Shown: one piece after another, positions 1 to 7,324 of the stretch
Layout of the letters: each line of letters starts with the position of its first letter
Position numbering within the stretch: the first letter of the stretch is position 1
Source of the DNA: Intestinibacillus sp964580155
GTDB lineage: Bacteria; Bacillota; Clostridia; Oscillospirales; Butyricicoccaceae
Direction: 5' to 3'
Length of the DNA stretch: 17,275 bases
NCBI GenBank assembly: GCA_964580155.1
Contig: CAZOJP010000042.1
Span: forward strand, 1 to 17,275
The notes under the pieces: model-generated
The model's input: only the letters and a program-made list of their open reading frames with translations
What the model was told of the DNA's origin: nothing
The model's database searches: none
Position numbers and translations under genes: made by a program

Positions 1-871
1 TCTCCGCGGCGATCTCCTCGGCGCTCGGGTCGTGACCGAGCTCCTGCAGCAGCTGACGCGAAACGCGGATGACCTTGTTGATGGTTTCGACCATGTGCAC
101 CGGAATGCGGATGGTGCGCGCCTGATCCGCGATTGCGCGTGTGATCGCCTGACGAATCCACCACGTTGCATAGGTCGAGAATTTAAAGCCCTTGGTGCAG
201 TCAAACTTTTCGACCGCCTTGATGAGGCCGAGGTTGCCCTCCTGAATGAGATCCAAAAAGAGCATGCCGCGTCCGACATAGCGCTTGGCAATGGACACGA
301 CCAGACGCAGGTTTGCCTCTGCAAGGCGCTTTTTGGCGCGCTCTCCGCCGGCTATATCGCGATCGAGCTGCTTCTTCTCTTCGTAGGGCAGATCGAGCAG
401 CTCCTGCGGGGTCATGGCGTCAAGCTTGGCCTGCGCTTCCATTCCCGCCTGCATCAGTTCGGCGAGCCGAATCTCCTCCTCGGGAGAAAGCAGATCGACC
501 TTGCCGATTTCCTTGAGGTACATACGCACCGGATCGTCGATCGCGAAGCCCTCCGCCAGCGCAGACGGGTCGGCAATCTCCGTTTCTGTGACCTCTTCGA
601 CCTTCTCGACCTCGAATTCCTCGTCCTCGTCCACCCGTTCGAGTGCGACCAGATCCGCGCCCTCGATTTCGATTCCCATGCTCTCCAGAGTTTCGTACAG
701 CTTATCAAGCTGCTCCGACTCCAGATTGATATCGGTCAGCGCGTCAGACATCTCCTTGAGTGTCAGCTTGCCCTTCTTCTTACCAAGTGCCAGCAAATCG
801 CGAATCGCCTGCTGGTGCACCTCAGATTCGCTCAATTCCGAAATCTGCGGCGGGTTCTTTGCACTAGTCAT
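1..871 (-). CDS. rpoD: RNA polymerase primary sigma factor RpoD (C-terminal part cut by window edge)
   Basis: The protein directs core RNA polymerase to housekeeping promoters. The first 290 residues are visible and the reading frame runs off the left edge. An acidic N-terminal segment (about 70-100) precedes region 1.2 (about 113-145, DPVRMYLKEIG). A short non-conserved linker follows to about 185. Region 2 then spans about 186-262, with ANLRLVVSIAKRY, the core-binding DLIQEGNLGL and the -10-reading FSTYATWWIRQAITRAI. Region 3 begins at about 265 (INKVIRVSRQLLQELG). Regions 3.2 and 4 lie outside the window. The ATG at 871 has GGAGG nine bases upstream and overlaps the dnaG stop as ATGA, which implies translational coupling. 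The short linker and full region 1.2/2 favour RpoD over an alternative sigma factor. Identification is secure from these motifs and from the dgt-dnaG context. Confidence 0.97.
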   Translation of the reverse strand, partial: MTSAKNPPQISELSESEVHQQAIRDLLALGKKKGKLTLKEMSDALTDINLESEQLDKLYETLESMGIEIEGADLVALERVDEDEEFEVEKVEEVTETEIADPSALAEGFAIDDPVRMYLKEIGKVDLLSPEEEIRLAELMQAGMEAQAKLDAMTPQELLDLPYEEKKQLDRDIAGGERAKKRLAEANLRLVVSIAKRYVGRGMLFLDLIQEGNLGLIKAVEKFDCTKGFKFSTYATWWIRQAITRAIADQARTIRIPVHMVETINKVIRVSRQLLQELGHDPSAEEIAAE

Positions 872-2640
872 ACTCTATTTCCTCCATAGCTCTTTTTTTC
901 TCTTTGGCGGCGCGCAAACGCTTCGAGCGGATCCTCCCCCTCGGGGTCGGCATCCGCCGTGCTGCGCGCGCGCTGGGTCTGGATCGTATTTATGTAGTCA
1001 TCGAGCGCTTGCTCGCGCCGCATGGCCGTGACCGGCTCTGCAAGCAGCATGGCAAGATGGCTCAGCTCGTTGTCCTCAAGGTAGCCCTCGCACGCGGCCG
1101 CGGTCACGAGATGTCCCTCGCTGTGCAGCGCGCGCGCATATCCGTAGATTTTACGCAGCACGGGCGCGGTGAAATCGTCCGGTGAGAGCTTTTCTTCGAG
1201 ATAGTCCAGCAAGGTTTCGTCGGTGAATACCAGCTGGATGATGCCCTCCTCCGCGCGGGCGGAGCGCACATCCGGATATTGCAGCGTGCGGTCGCGCGGC
1301 TGTGCGGCGGTGACCGGCGCGCGAATTTCGCGGCGCGCGGCGGTCTTTTGCTTTTTCATGCGGATCGCAAGCTGCCGTTTGACCTCAACCTGCATCGCGT
1401 CGACGCTGACACGCGCCATGCTTGCCGCCCTGCCGATATAGACCTCGCGTTCGATCGCGCCGTCGATGCGCGCAAGCTCACGCGCGGCATCCTGCAAAAA
1501 CGCGACACGCATTTCGTCCTCGTCCAAATCGTATTTTGCGGCGATGGTGTCCAGCCGGTACGCGATGTGGTTTTCCGATGCTTCGATCAGCCGCCGATAT
1601 GCGTCCGTGCCTTTCTCCTTGATGAACTCGTCGGGATCCTTCGCGCCCGGAATGCGCAGCACCTTGACCGTGAGATCCGCGCGCTTTAAGATGTCGATGG
1701 CGCGCTGTGCCGCGGCCTGCCCCGCGCCGTCCGCGTCATAGGAAATGACGATGTTTTTGGTGTAGCGTGCGATGAGGCGCGCCTGCTCCTCGGTCAGCGA
1801 GGTGCCGAGCGACGCGACCGCGGAGTCAAAGCCTGCCTGATGCAGCGCGATGACGTCCATATAGCCCTCGGCGAGGATAAAATAATCCGCCTTGGTCTTT
1901 TTCGCAAGGTTTAGCGCGAATAAATTGCGGCTTTTGTGAAAAATCGTCGTTTCGGGCGAGTTGAGATACTTGGGCTTGGAATCGTCCATCACGCGGCCGC
2001 CGAACGCAATCACCTGTCCGCGCAGATCAAAGATGGGAAACATGATGCGGTTGCGGAACCTGTCATAGATATGCCCCTTTTCACTTTTCGAGACCAGACC
2101 CGCGTCCAGCAGCTCCTCCTTGGAGTAGCCCTTGGCGGTCATCGCGTCGAGCAGGGCGGAAAAGCTGTCGGGCGCATAGCCCAGTCCGAAGCGGTTCATC
2201 ATCGGGCGCATCAGCCCGCGGCGCGCAAAATATTCCCGTCCGACGCGGTGCTCGGGCGCCCAAAGCTGATCGTAGAAAAAGCGTCCCGCATCGCGGCTCA
2301 GCGTCAGCAGCCGCTCGCGGCGGCGCGCAGCGCGCGGATCGGTTCGGTCCTCCGGCACCTGCATGCCCGCCTGATCGGCAAGGAAGCGCACGGCATCGGG
2401 AAACTCCAGCCCCTCGGCGCGCATGACGAAGTTGATGACACCGCCGCCCGCGCCGCAGCCGAAGCAGTGGTAAATCTGCTTGTCGGGCGACACGGAAAAC
2501 GATGCGCTTTTTTCGTTGTGGAACGGACACAGCCCAAAGTAGTTCGCGCCGCTTTTCTTGAGCTGCACATAGCGCGACACAATATCGAGAATATCGCTGC
2601 GCGCGGACAGCTCATCCAAAAATCCACGATCGAATGCCAT
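868..2640 (-). CDS. dnaG: DNA primase DnaG
   Basis: This 590-residue protein synthesises RNA primers for replication at the fork. The N-terminal CHC2 zinc finger is intact (C38, H41, C59, C62, within CPFHNEKSASF and YHCFGCGAGG). The catalytic core carries the conserved RFRNRIMFPI segment near 195 and a TOPRIM domain with EGYMD at 258-262 and the metal-binding YDADGAG at about 301-307. The remaining C-terminal part (about 430-590) is more variable and corresponds to the helicase-interaction region of the family. The ATG at 2640 follows AAGGAG with an eight-base spacer. The gene lies 25 bp downstream of dgt, and its TGA overlaps the rpoD ATG by 4 bp, so the three genes very likely share one transcript. 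Length and motif order are normal for a complete bacterial primase. Confidence 0.98.
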   Translation of the reverse strand: MAFDRGFLDELSARSDILDIVSRYVQLKKSGANYFGLCPFHNEKSASFSVSPDKQIYHCFGCGAGGGVINFVMRAEGLEFPDAVRFLADQAGMQVPEDRTDPRAARRRERLLTLSRDAGRFFYDQLWAPEHRVGREYFARRGLMRPMMNRFGLGYAPDSFSALLDAMTAKGYSKEELLDAGLVSKSEKGHIYDRFRNRIMFPIFDLRGQVIAFGGRVMDDSKPKYLNSPETTIFHKSRNLFALNLAKKTKADYFILAEGYMDVIALHQAGFDSAVASLGTSLTEEQARLIARYTKNIVISYDADGAGQAAAQRAIDILKRADLTVKVLRIPGAKDPDEFIKEKGTDAYRRLIEASENHIAYRLDTIAAKYDLDEDEMRVAFLQDAARELARIDGAIEREVYIGRAASMARVSVDAMQVEVKRQLAIRMKKQKTAARREIRAPVTAAQPRDRTLQYPDVRSARAEEGIIQLVFTDETLLDYLEEKLSPDDFTAPVLRKIYGYARALHSEGHLVTAAACEGYLEDNELSHLAMLLAEPVTAMRREQALDDYINTIQTQRARSTADADPEGEDPLEAFARRQREKKSYGGNRV

Positions 2641-2665
2641 CCTGCCGTCTCCTTCCTCTTGAAAA

Positions 2666-3676
2666 TCAGTCTTCTACGCGGTTCCAGCTCTTCGGGATGA
2701 AAAGCTGCGTGTATTTCGCAATCGAGTATCGGTCGGTCATGCACGCGATGTAGTCGCATACGACACGCGCCTTGGAGTCGCGATCCATCAGCTGCCGATA
2801 ATCGTCCGGCAACTCCTCCGGCCGCTCGTAGAAGTAGGCATACATCGCCTTGAGCATGTCCATTGCGCGCCGTTCCTCAATCTGCGCGGCGGTGCCCCGA
2901 TAAATATGTTCAAAGTTGAATTTGCGCAGCGCAAGCATTGCCTCGTGCATGTCATCGTGCATGCCGATTTCACCGGTTTCCTCGCCGTAGGCGATCATGT
3001 CGATGACCAGGGTGTCAATGCGTGCGCCGTGGGAGGTGCCGAGCCGCTCAAGCAGCGCGGCAGGCAGATCGCTTTGGCGGATCAGCCCCGCGCGGCACGC
3101 ATCGTCAATGTCGTGGTTGATGTACGCGATGCGGTCGGCGTAATGGATAATGCGCCCCTCGCGCGTCGCGGCATGCTGCGCGCCGGTGTGGCACACGATG
3201 CCGTCGCGCACCTCCCAGGTGAGGTTCAGCCCCGCGCCGTCGCCCTCGATGCGGTCAATCACGCGCAGGCTCTGCTCGTTGTGCCGGAAGCCCTCCTCGC
3301 ACACCTCGTTGAGCGCGGTTTCGCCCGCGTGGCCGAACGGTGTGTGCCCCAAATCGTGCCCGAGCGCAATCGCTTCGGTCAGATCCTCGTTGAGGTCGAG
3401 GGCGCGTGCAATCGTGCGCGCGATCTGCGCGACCTCGAGCGTGTGTGTCAGCCGTGCGCGGTAATGGTCGCCCTCGGGCGAAATAAACACCTGTGTCTTG
3501 TTGCTCAGCCGCCGGAATGCCTTGGAGTGGATGATGCGGTCGCGATCCCTCTGATAGCAGGTGCGCATCGGGCACGGCGGAATCTCCCGTTCCCGCCCCC
3601 GCGTATCAGCCGCATGCGCCGCCAGCGGACTGAGCTGCGCCTGTTCTCTGCGTTCCAGTTTGTCGTGTACCGTCAT
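2666..3676 (-). CDS. dgt: Deoxyguanosinetriphosphate triphosphohydrolase-like HD protein
   Basis: This is a 336-residue HD-domain nucleotidase of the dGTPase family, which hydrolyses dNTPs (classically dGTP) to deoxynucleoside and triphosphate and so limits dNTP pools. The family signature RTCYQRDRDRIIHSKAFRRL lies at 38-57. The metal-binding residues are visible as H78 (LTHTLEV), H107-D108 (GHDLGHTPFGH) and D181 (ADRIAYINHDID). A frame-open start exists 10 codons upstream at 3706, but the ATG at 3676 has GGGGAGG six bases before it and was chosen. The short length, about 330-340 residues rather than about 500 as in E. coli Dgt, fits the Firmicute type-2 subfamily. Its substrate preference cannot be read from sequence. 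It is the first gene of the dgt-dnaG-rpoD cluster, an arrangement common in Clostridia. Confidence 0.93.
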   Translation of the reverse strand: MTVHDKLERREQAQLSPLAAHAADTRGREREIPPCPMRTCYQRDRDRIIHSKAFRRLSNKTQVFISPEGDHYRARLTHTLEVAQIARTIARALDLNEDLTEAIALGHDLGHTPFGHAGETALNEVCEEGFRHNEQSLRVIDRIEGDGAGLNLTWEVRDGIVCHTGAQHAATREGRIIHYADRIAYINHDIDDACRAGLIRQSDLPAALLERLGTSHGARIDTLVIDMIAYGEETGEIGMHDDMHEAMLALRKFNFEHIYRGTAAQIEERRAMDMLKAMYAYFYERPEELPDDYRQLMDRDSKARVVCDYIACMTDRYSIAKYTQLFIPKSWNRVED

Positions 3677-3722
3677 AAAATGCCTCCCCGTGTCCGGTGC
3701 GGACAAGATGCCCTATAATTAG

Positions 3723-3781
3723 ATAATACGCAGTACGTTTGCCTTTTCCCTCTTTTTTGCCGCAAAAATTTTAAAATTTTG
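3723..3781 (-). promoter_or_regulatory. Possible promoter region for dgt-dnaG-rpoD with AT-rich palindrome
   Basis: On the minus strand a TATTAT hexamer (3723-3728) could be a -10, with a poor -35 match. About 35 bases further upstream is an AT-only near-palindrome at 3763-3781 (CAAAA-TTTTAAAA-TTTTG type), standing out in GC-rich DNA. Its position corresponds to about -47 to -65, where an UP element would sit. It is the best candidate in the dgt upstream gap (3677-3890), but the weak -35 makes it tentative. Confidence 0.3.
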
Positions 3782-3861
3782 TGCGTCTGCGCATTCTGTC
3801 GTCATATGGTATCATCCTCGCCCCGTTTGGCCGCATATTTCCGTGCATCTTGACCGAAGGC

Positions 3862-3892
3862 AAAGCGGACAGCACCTGCTGTCCGCTTTTTT
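3862..3892. terminator. Strong hairpin between the YigZ gene and dgt
   Basis: A perfect 12-bp stem (AAAGCGGACAGC and its complement) surrounds a 4-base loop, ACCT. The run of six T residues (3887-3892) lies on the plus-strand side. On the minus strand, where both flanking genes are transcribed, only TTT follows the stem. The YigZ stop codon (3891-3893) touches the hairpin. It probably ends hflX-yigZ transcription, perhaps leakily, and would terminate plus-strand transcription more strongly. Confidence 0.7.
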
Positions 3893-4526
3893 ATGCTTCT
3901 CGGCGGCCCATAAATTTTGTCTCGATCGGTTCGGCATACACGCGCCCCGCCGTCGCGTCTGCCAGACCGCGGTTGAGCGCGTCCTCGGTGCCTGCCGGCA
4001 GCACGCAGGTCAGCGTGACATCCGCGCCGTAGTCGGTCGCGTCAATTGCACAGTCAAAATCGGGCAGCACCTGCTGCACAATCTCAAACAAATTGTACGG
4101 ACACGCGATGAGCACGATGCTGAACAGGCTCATGCACATGATGCCCGCCGCCGCGACCGCACACTGCGCGCCCTGCGTGTACGCGCGCACCAGTCCGCCC
4201 GTGCCGAGCAGGATACCGCCGAAATACCGCGTCACAACGCAGCACACGTTCGTCAGCCCACGATGACGCAGCACCTCCAGGATGGGCTGCCCCGCTGTGC
4301 CCTGGGGCTCGCCATCGTCGGAATAGCGCATCAGGTTGCCCTCGCGCACGAGATATGCCCAGCAGTTGTGCGCAGCATCCCAGTGGGTGTCGCGCATTTT
4401 CTTGATTTTTGCGGTCGCCTCCTCCGCGCTTTCGACGCGCCACAGCCGCCCGATGAATTTGGAGCGCTTTTCCTCAAAACGATCCTCGCCGTACGCCTCA
4501 AAGGGCACAAAGTAGTCCTTTTCCAC
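3891..4526 (-). CDS. YigZ/IMPACT (UPF0029) family protein
   Basis: This is a 211-residue soluble protein of the YigZ/YvyE/IMPACT family. The N-terminal half carries the IMPACT-domain signature: DGEPQGTAGQPIL at about 71-83, then TRYFGGILLGTGGLVRAY at about 99-116. The C-terminal half resembles the smaller DUF1949 ferredoxin-like domain. The biochemical role of bacterial members is not settled; links to translation regulation come from eukaryotic IMPACT and should not be transferred uncritically. The start is taken as GTG at 4526, preceded by AAGGAGG with about seven bases spacing; the frame is open for 26 more codons upstream, but those overlap hflX and look unlike the family. The gene begins 22 bp after the hflX stop, so the two are almost certainly co-transcribed. 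The stop overlaps the downstream hairpin. Confidence 0.9.
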   Translation of the reverse strand: MEKDYFVPFEAYGEDRFEEKRSKFIGRLWRVESAEEATAKIKKMRDTHWDAAHNCWAYLVREGNLMRYSDDGEPQGTAGQPILEVLRHRGLTNVCCVVTRYFGGILLGTGGLVRAYTQGAQCAVAAAGIMCMSLFSIVLIACPYNLFEIVQQVLPDFDCAIDATDYGADVTLTCVLPAGTEDALNRGLADATAGRVYAEPIETKFMGRREA

Positions 4527-4548
4527 GCTGTCCCCTCCTTGCGCCGTC

Positions 4549-5823
4549 TTACTCCTCCTGCATGCGGTATGCGGCAAGCCTGCCGTAGGTTCTGTCGTCC
4601 ACAATCGCGTCGACCCGGATGCCGTCCTCGACGTATTCCACCCCGTCCACCCGCGCCTCGCGGTGCAGCGTATCGAGCAGTGCGCCCTCGGTGTAGGGGA
4701 TGAGCAGCCGCACGCTATGCTTGCCGCGTCTGAGCATTTTTTCGATCAGCAGCAGCAGATCGTCCATGCCCTCTCCGGTCTTGGCCGAAATTTTGACACC
4801 CTCGTCCGGACGGATGAAGGGCAGCACATCCGGATCGCATTTGTCCATCTTGTTAAAAACCATGACACGCGGAATATCCTGCGCGCCGAGCTGCCGCACG
4901 ACCGCTTCGACGGTCTCCGCCTGCTCGTGCCAGTCTTGGTCGGAAGCATCGACCACGTGCAGCAGCAGGTCGGCATAGGACAGCTCCTCGAGTGTCGCCT
5001 TGAACGCGGACACCAGATGGTGCGGCAGCTTGCGGATAAAGCCGACCGTGTCGGACAGCAGCACCTCCTGCGTTTCGGAAATGCGCATTTTACGCGTCGT
5101 CGGATCCAGCGTATCGAACAGACGGTCATTCGCTTCGATGCCCGCGCCGGTCAGCGTATTGAGCAGCGTCGATTTTCCGCCGTTTGTATAGCCCACAATG
5201 GCGATGAGCGGCATTTCCGCCTTTTTGCGCTGACGGCGCTGCACCGCGCGCACCTGACGCACCTGCTCCAGATCGGCTTTGAGCTTGTCGATGCGGCCGC
5301 GGATGTGGCGGCGGTCGCTTTCGAGCTTGGATTCGCCCGGGCCGCGCGTGCCGATGCCGCCGCCGAGGCGGCTCATCGATGCGCCCAAACCCGCAAGGCG
5401 CGGCAAAATGTATTGATATTGCGCCAGCTCGACCTGCAGCTTGCCCTCACCCGTGCGGGCGCGCTGCGCAAAAATATCCAGAATGAGCGCCGCACGGTCG
5501 AGCACGGGACGCCCCATCAGCCCCTCGAGCACACGCAGCTGCGAGGGCGACAGCTCGTTGTCAAAAACAATCAGGGTCGCGTCCTGTGCTTCCGCCAGCG
5601 CGCGCACCTCCTCGACCTTGCCCTCGCCAATCAGTGTGCGCACATCGGGCGCAGGGCGGCTTTGCAGAGTCTTGCCGACGCACACGCCGCCCGCGGTCTC
5701 AAGCAGCGCCTCCAGCTCGTCCAGTGTGCGCTCGTTTGCATCTTCCTCCGCGCGAAAGCTACGGCAGGACAGCCCCACAAGCACCGCGCGCTCGCGCTTG
5801 TTTTGTTGTGTCGTGTTTTCCAT
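4549..5823 (-). CDS. hflX: Ribosome-associated GTPase HflX
   Basis: This is a 424-residue GTPase of the HflX branch of the OBG-HflX superfamily. Known members bind the large ribosomal subunit and split stalled or hibernating ribosomes under stress. The N-terminal HflX domain spans about 1-190 and ends in the glycine-rich GGGIGTRGPGESKLESDRR (154-172). A basic helical linker follows (about 173-203). The G domain has G1 GYTNGGKST (211-219), G3 DTVG (258-261), G4 NKMD (324-327) and G5 SAK (346-348). G1 reads GYTNGGKS where GYTNAGKS is usual; the P-loop consensus is still met. The ATG at 5823 was chosen over a TTG 12 codons upstream because GAGAGG precedes it and the extra residues are not HflX-like. 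The gene is divergent from dinB and leads the YigZ-family gene. Confidence 0.96.
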   Translation of the reverse strand: MENTTQQNKRERAVLVGLSCRSFRAEEDANERTLDELEALLETAGGVCVGKTLQSRPAPDVRTLIGEGKVEEVRALAEAQDATLIVFDNELSPSQLRVLEGLMGRPVLDRAALILDIFAQRARTGEGKLQVELAQYQYILPRLAGLGASMSRLGGGIGTRGPGESKLESDRRHIRGRIDKLKADLEQVRQVRAVQRRQRKKAEMPLIAIVGYTNGGKSTLLNTLTGAGIEANDRLFDTLDPTTRKMRISETQEVLLSDTVGFIRKLPHHLVSAFKATLEELSYADLLLHVVDASDQDWHEQAETVEAVVRQLGAQDIPRVMVFNKMDKCDPDVLPFIRPDEGVKISAKTGEGMDDLLLLIEKMLRRGKHSVRLLIPYTEGALLDTLHREARVDGVEYVEDGIRVDAIVDDRTYGRLAAYRMQEE

Positions 5824-5871
5824 TCTATCTCTACCTCTCGCTTTGTCTATAAGTGGCAACAGTTATACATC

Positions 5872-5901
5872 AGTATACCACATTTATGCCATGCTATCCA
5901 A
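5872..5901 (-). promoter_or_regulatory. Probable promoter of hflX
   Basis: On the minus strand, TTGGAT (5896-5901) is separated by 18 bases from TATACT (5872-5877). The -10 is one base off consensus and the -35 is weak. It would give an untranslated leader of about 40 bases before the hflX ATG. Confidence 0.5.
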
Positions 5902-5937
5902 CTGTAAAAATGCCGGAAATTTGGTGATCTGATCCTG

Positions 5938-5966
5938 TTTACAAAGCGGCATCGCTATGTTATACT
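5938..5966 (+). promoter_or_regulatory. Promoter of dinB
   Basis: TTTACA (5938-5943) and TATACT (5961-5966) are separated by exactly 17 bases. Each hexamer is one base from the sigma-A consensus. The predicted start of transcription, about 5973, falls inside the LexA box. Confidence 0.8.
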
Positions 5967-5971
5967 AGATA

Positions 5972-5985
5972 CGAACAAAAGTTCC
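5972..5985 (+). promoter_or_regulatory. LexA (DinR) SOS box at the dinB start of transcription
   Basis: The sequence CGAACAAAAGTTCC matches the Firmicute LexA/DinR box CGAAC-RNRY-GTTYC at 13 of 14 positions; only the Y position differs. It lies six bases after the -10, where bound LexA would block transcription initiation. DNA damage would be expected to relieve repression of dinB. Confidence 0.8.
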
Positions 5986-6005
5986 GTATGGGAGGAGGTT
6001 TTTGT

Positions 6006-7262
6006 ATGTGTGCCAAGCGGATCATCCTGCATGTGGATGTCAACAGCGCGTTTCTGTCCTGGGAGGCGTTGGACAGGCTCGAGCGCGGCGAAACGCTCGA
6101 CCTGCGCACGATCCCCGCGGTTGTCGGCGGCGATGAAACCAGCCGGCACGGCATCGTCCTCGCCAAATCCACCCCCGCCAAAGCCTACGACATCAAGACC
6201 GGCGAAACGCTGTTTTCCGCGCGGCGCAAGTGTCCTGAGCTGTTTATTGCGCCGCCCCATTATCCGCTTTATGCCAAGCAGTCCAACCGGCTGTACGCGC
6301 TCCTGTGCGAATATTCGCCGGTCATCCAGCGCTATTCCATCGACGAGTGCTTTCTCGACTTCACCGGCATGGACTATGTGCACGGCGACGCGTGCGCGTG
6401 CGCGGAGGAAATCCGCCGCCGCTGCGAGCATGAGCTGGGCTTTACGGTGAACGTCGGCGTGGGGCCGAACAAGGTGCTTGCCAAAATGGCAGGCGAGCTG
6501 CGCAAGCCCAATTTTGTCAATACGCTCTTTGCCGACGAGCTGGCAAGCAAGCTGTGGCCGCTGCCTGTGCGCGAGCTGTTCATGGTCGGGCGGCAGACCG
6601 AGCGCGCGCTGGTGCGGCGCGGCGTGCATACCATCGGCGAGCTTGCGCATATGGATCCCAAAACGGTGCGCCACGATCTCAAAAAGCACGGCATGCTCGT
6701 CTGGAGCTATGCAAACGGCATCGACCCTTCGCCGGTCGTGCCAAACGACACGGTCGGGCCCAAAAGCTACTCCAACGCCGCCACCCTGCCTGCGGATGCC
6801 TGCACCCGCGCGCACGCACATGCCGCGCTGCGCCCGCTTTGCGAGAGCGTGGCCGAGCGCATGCGCCGCGAGGGCTGGGCGGCAAAGCTCGTCGGCGTGC
6901 AGATTAAATACGCGGATTTCTCCGTCACGCAGCGGCAGCGCGCGCTGCGCGATGCCCTATGCGACAGCCGCACGGTGTTTGAGCTCGTTTGCACCCTGTT
7001 CGACGAGCTTTGGGACGGCAGGCCGGTGCGGCTGCTCGGCGCGCGCCTCGGCGATTTGTGCGAGCCGGAATGCGAACAGCTCACGCTGGAGGACAGCCGG
7101 AAGCAAATTTCACGCGCAGCGCTTGACCGCGTCGCAGACGGCATCCGCGCGAAATACGGCCGCGCGAGCCTGATGCCCGCAACCATGCTGCAGCAGGACT
7201 TCTCCCACCTCGACCGATATGCCGCGGACAGCGAAAAGCCCAAAACAAACAGCCCGTTTTAA
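6006..7262 (+). CDS. dinB: Y-family DNA polymerase IV (DinB)
   Basis: This is a 418-residue translesion DNA polymerase that copies damaged templates at low fidelity. The palm starts with LHVDVNSAF (8-16), giving catalytic D11 and the likely steric-gate F16. YSIDECFLDF (110-119) gives D113 and E114. GVGPNKVLAKMAG (151-163) follows, then the thumb helix-hairpin-helix region (about 190-225) and the little finger. The usual Firmicute clamp-binding peptide QLSLF is here QLTLE (358-362), with the terminal hydrophobic residue lost. The ATG at 6006 has GGAGGAGG about seven bases upstream; the in-frame ATG at 5988 overlaps that ribosome binding site and is unlikely. The gene stands alone with its own promoter, LexA box and terminator, divergent from hflX. 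An UmuC-like assignment is less likely given the length and solitary setting. Confidence 0.95.
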   Translation: MCAKRIILHVDVNSAFLSWEALDRLERGETLDLRTIPAVVGGDETSRHGIVLAKSTPAKAYDIKTGETLFSARRKCPELFIAPPHYPLYAKQSNRLYALLCEYSPVIQRYSIDECFLDFTGMDYVHGDACACAEEIRRRCEHELGFTVNVGVGPNKVLAKMAGELRKPNFVNTLFADELASKLWPLPVRELFMVGRQTERALVRRGVHTIGELAHMDPKTVRHDLKKHGMLVWSYANGIDPSPVVPNDTVGPKSYSNAATLPADACTRAHAHAALRPLCESVAERMRREGWAAKLVGVQIKYADFSVTQRQRALRDALCDSRTVFELVCTLFDELWDGRPVRLLGARLGDLCEPECEQLTLEDSRKQISRAALDRVADGIRAKYGRASLMPATMLQQDFSHLDRYAADSEKPKTNSPF

Positions 7263-7268
7263 ACGGCG

Positions 7269-7308
7269 AAGAGCAGCAGGAGGAATCGCACTTCTGCTGC
7301 TCTTTTTT
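7269..7308 (+). terminator. Intrinsic terminator of dinB
   Basis: A 14-bp stem with one G-U pair (AAGAGCAGCAGGAG against CTTCTGCTGCTCTT) encloses an 8-base loop (7283-7290) and is followed by six T residues (7303-7308). It starts six bases after the dinB stop and lies between the convergent dinB and nrdJ genes. The minus strand has no T run, so it serves dinB. Confidence 0.92.
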
Positions 7309-7324
7309 GTGACACAGGCGGCTT

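Noticed and set aside
32..889. Long plus-strand open frame opposite rpoD
   Set aside because: It is the reverse-strand shadow of rpoD in GC-rich DNA. It has no ribosome binding site and no recognisable domain, while the minus strand encodes clear RpoD regions 1.2 and 2.
3763..3781. CodY box
   Set aside because: The AT palindrome resembles AATTTTCWGAAAATT but lacks its central bases, so a CodY assignment is not supported.
4663..5907. 414-residue plus-strand open frame opposite hflX
   Set aside because: Shadow of hflX with no ribosome binding site; its composition (rich in Arg, His, Gln) is typical of antisense translation.
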